A stretch of 6,981 nucleotides of DNA. Origin: an uncultured Clostridia bacterium. Lineage in GTDB: Bacteria > Bacillota > Clostridia > Christensenellales > UBA1242. Below the pieces are notes generated by a model. That model saw only the letters and a list, made by a program, of their open reading frames with translations. It was not told the DNA's origin and did not search any database. Both the position numbers and the translations under genes were made by a program. Of the stretch, positions 5,381 to 6,981 are shown in pieces; positions within the stretch are counted from its first letter, which is position 1, and the number at the start of each line of letters is the position of its first letter. Location of the stretch: contig CAKVCH010000031.1 in the NCBI GenBank assembly GCA_934725745.1, positions 1-6,981 of the forward strand, written 5' to 3'.

Positions 5381-6058
5381 CTATTTTTCCATTATTTTAT
5401 TTGCGACAAAACTAACGAGCGTTCCAGCACACATAAGTGGATAATATACAACGCTTCCTAACGCGCCCGTTTTTTCTGCGTTTTCTAATGTACAACAGAC
5501 GGGCACTTTGCCGTGAAAATTTCTCTTTTTCAACTCATTTCGCATTTTTCTTGCTAATCCGTCATAAGAAGTCTTAAACAAATCCATAACTTCAAAGCGT
5601 GGGGCTTTGTATCTATTTCCCGTCCCCATAGCACAAATTAGGTTGATATTATGCTCGTTACAATACAAAATTGTTGCAATTTTAGCCCTAACATCGTCTA
5701 TGCAGTCGATAACAAAATCGTAATTTTGTCCGCCTAAAATTTCAGGGAGAGAACATTCGTCTATTCTAACCTTTTTAGGTGTAACAACACATTCTTTATT
5801 TATTTCCATTGCGCGTGCGCAAGCGACTTCAACCTTTGGTTGCCCCAAAGACGAATAGGTGGAATAAAGTTGTCTATTAAGATTTGTTTCTTCAAAATTA
5901 TCGCTATCGACGATTGTTAGATTTTTAACTCCCAATCTATACAACATTTCAAGCACATATCCGCCCACTCCGCCAACGCCCAAAAGGCAGATATTTGCGT
6001 TTTCTAGTTTTTCTAAATTTTCCCCCACAACCAGTTCGGTTCTTTCAAATTGCGACAT
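5381..6058 (-). CDS. tcdA: tRNA threonylcarbamoyladenosine dehydratase (TcdA/CsdL-like, ThiF fold)
   Basis: TcdA uses ATP to dehydrate t6A at position 37 of ANN-decoding tRNAs to the cyclic form ct6A, which improves decoding. The 225-residue protein has an E1/ThiF adenylation fold. The nucleotide-binding loop LLGVGGVGGYVLEML is at about 25-39. VDSDNFEETNLNRQL (50-64) carries the Asp for ATP ribose and the Arg-Gln pair. DCIDDVRAKIAT (118-129) follows. Then comes AMGTGNRYKAPRFEVMDLFKTSYDGLARKMRNELKKR (143-179), a stretch diagnostic of TcdA rather than of MoeB, ThiF or HesA. The C-terminus GALGSVVYYPLMCAGTLVSFVANKIM also fits. There are no CxxC zinc pairs as in MoeB/ThiF. AAGGAG six bases before the ATG fixes the start. 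It follows the aldehyde dehydrogenase gene by 58 bases and ends at the terminator at 5271-5303. Confidence 0.92.
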   Translation of the reverse strand: MSQFERTELVVGENLEKLENANICLLGVGGVGGYVLEMLYRLGVKNLTIVDSDNFEETNLNRQLYSTYSSLGQPKVEVACARAMEINKECVVTPKKVRIDECSLPEILGGQNYDFVIDCIDDVRAKIATILYCNEHNINLICAMGTGNRYKAPRFEVMDLFKTSYDGLARKMRNELKKRNFHGKVPVCCTLENAEKTGALGSVVYYPLMCAGTLVSFVANKIMEK

Positions 6059-6073
6059 AAATTTCTCCTTTTT

Positions 6074-6101
6074 AAAAAGAAATCCACAAAATGTTGTGGA
6101 T
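6074..6101 (-). terminator. Terminator-like hairpin between aldehyde dehydrogenase and tcdA
   Basis: ATCCACAA (6101-6094 on the minus strand) pairs perfectly with TTGTGGAT (6089-6082) around a 4-base loop, followed by TTCTTTTT. It begins 16 bases after the aldehyde dehydrogenase stop and ends just before the tcdA ribosome binding site (6065-6070). The plus strand also has a T-run after the stem. It may end the upstream transcript or only attenuate it. No clear separate promoter for tcdA is visible in the remaining gap. Confidence 0.6.
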
Positions 6102-6116
6102 ACTTTTTTATTAAAA

Positions 6117-6981
6117 TTACACCTTAAAATACCATTTTGCCATTCTCATCTTGCCCTTTGTTTGTGGCGGAAATTTGGTCTTTAACTCCATTTTTACAGG
6201 TTTATGCAAAACACTTTTTTCACGCGTAAAGGCAAGGAAAGACGCTTTGCCGTGATAATGCCCCATTCCCGATTCGCCAAAGCCACCAAAAGGCAATTTA
6301 GTTTCAAGAAGGTGGACAACGCAGTCATTGATACAACCGCCACCGAATCTGCCATAATTTTTCACCATATAGATTTTCTCTTTGTCTTTTCCAAAATAAT
6401 AAAGCGCAAGTGGATGTGGCATAGCGTTAATTTTCTCTAGTTCTTGCTCAAAATCTTGAAATTCCAAAATAGGCATAATTGGCCCAAAAATCTCTTCTTG
6501 CATACATTTGTCGTCACGAGAGACATTTGTCATAATCGTTGGTTCTAACTTTTCGCCAACAACTTTTCCGCCAAAAACGACTTTGTTTATGTCAATCATC
6601 TCTTGCAATCTATCAAGCGCATTTTTGTTGATAATTTTTACAAAATTTTCTTTTAATTCGTCGTTTGAATAGTAAAATTTTGCCGTGTATTTTTTGACTG
6701 CTTCAATAAAGGCGTCTTTAATTTCGCTATGGACTAAAATGTAATCTGGCGCGACACAAGTTTGACCTGCATTTAAAAATTTTGCCCACACAATTTTCTT
6801 GGCTGAGGTATCAACATCGGCGTCTTTATCGACAAAACAAGGGCTTTTCCCGCCAAGCTCCAAAATCATTGGCGTCAAATTATTTGCTTGACTTAAAGCC
6901 AACTCTTGCGCCTTTTTGTAACTTCCAGTGTAGAAAATAAGGTCAAATTTTGACGAGAAAATCTCTTCAATGTCCTTTTCG
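6117..6981 (-). CDS. Class 3 (ALDH3-type) aldehyde dehydrogenase, 5' end outside window
   Basis: The enzyme oxidises aldehydes, typically fatty or aromatic ones in this class, to acids with NAD(P)+. The visible 287 residues are the C-terminal part, and the N-terminal cofactor-binding portion continues past base 6981. In order, the sequence shows FDLIFYTGS (the Rossmann FTGS loop), LELGGKSP with the general-base Glu (codon 6860-6858), and GQTCVAPDY with the catalytic Cys (codon 6758-6756). MQEEIFGPIMPI, a cofactor-contacting Glu, and LPFGGFGESGMGHYHGKASFLAF follow. The GGGCINDCVVHL and GMGHYHG stretches are typical of ALDH3/YwdH-like proteins. The reading frame is open to the window edge; a TTG at 6902 is internal, not a start. 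All catalytic residues are intact. The C-terminus ends in a basic tail (KGKMRMAKWYFKV), which in some relatives aids membrane contact. Substrate unknown. Confidence 0.93.
   Translation of the reverse strand, partial: EKDIEEIFSSKFDLIFYTGSYKKAQELALSQANNLTPMILELGGKSPCFVDKDADVDTSAKKIVWAKFLNAGQTCVAPDYILVHSEIKDAFIEAVKKYTAKFYYSNDELKENFVKIINKNALDRLQEMIDINKVVFGGKVVGEKLEPTIMTNVSRDDKCMQEEIFGPIMPILEFQDFEQELEKINAMPHPLALYYFGKDKEKIYMVKNYGRFGGGCINDCVVHLLETKLPFGGFGESGMGHYHGKASFLAFTREKSVLHKPVKMELKTKFPPQTKGKMRMAKWYFKV

Noticed and set aside
6204..6440. Plus-strand 78-codon frame opposite the aldehyde dehydrogenase
   Set aside because: It is antisense to conserved aldehyde dehydrogenase motifs and has no plausible ribosome binding site or domain.

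Overview
The window looks like part of the chromosome of a low-G+C, Firmicutes-like bacterium. Coding regions are rich in AAA, TTT and GAA codons. Most starts carry AGGAG-type ribosome binding sites, one promoter matches TTGACA-17-TATAAT exactly, and terminators are hairpin plus T-run. Trp is TGG in the genes read, and the confident genes whose 3' ends are visible stop at TAA or TAG, so the standard code fits. I cannot name the genus. The valyl-tRNA synthetase is of the archaeal-like 'type 2' form, which is unusual for a typical Firmicute and hints at a less-studied lineage; that is inference.

Left part (1-840). A minus-strand gene starts at 65 and leaves the window after 21 codons; it encodes a signal peptide, so its product is exported. 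It has an exact sigma-A type promoter (275-303) and an untranslated leader of about 200 nt that can form a series of hairpins. One perfect palindrome fills the promoter spacer, and a second related palindrome lies 31 bp away. On the other strand, at 607-837, is a small Xre/Cro-type helix-turn-helix regulator. It is the obvious local candidate to bind the palindromes, but nothing in the sequence proves this.

Middle part (1019-4153). rsmD (16S rRNA guanine-N2 methyltransferase) and valS (valyl-tRNA synthetase) lie in tandem on the plus strand. Both serve translation: one modifies the ribosome, the other charges tRNA-Val. The rsmD promoter lies so close to the family-typical start codon that the mRNA may be leaderless.

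Convergent gap (4154-5380). This is about 1.2 kb of very A+T-rich DNA between valS and the minus-strand genes, bounded by a strong hairpin terminator on each side. It holds imperfect direct repeats, one doubtful 72-codon ORF, a possible promoter, and a small island of higher sequence complexity at about 5035-5099 that I cannot assign.

Right part (5381-6981). Two minus-strand genes lie here: a class-3 aldehyde dehydrogenase, cut by the window end and lacking its N-terminus, followed after a 58-bp gap by tcdA, the E1-like enzyme that cyclises t6A to ct6A in tRNA. A terminator-like hairpin sits in the gap just before the tcdA ribosome binding site. Three of the five confident complete or partial enzymes and regulators (rsmD, valS, tcdA) are RNA/translation housekeeping genes. 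I see no complete mobile element, CRISPR array, rRNA or tRNA. No clearly new multi-gene system is visible; the most promising unexplained element is the operator and leader region at 66-330.
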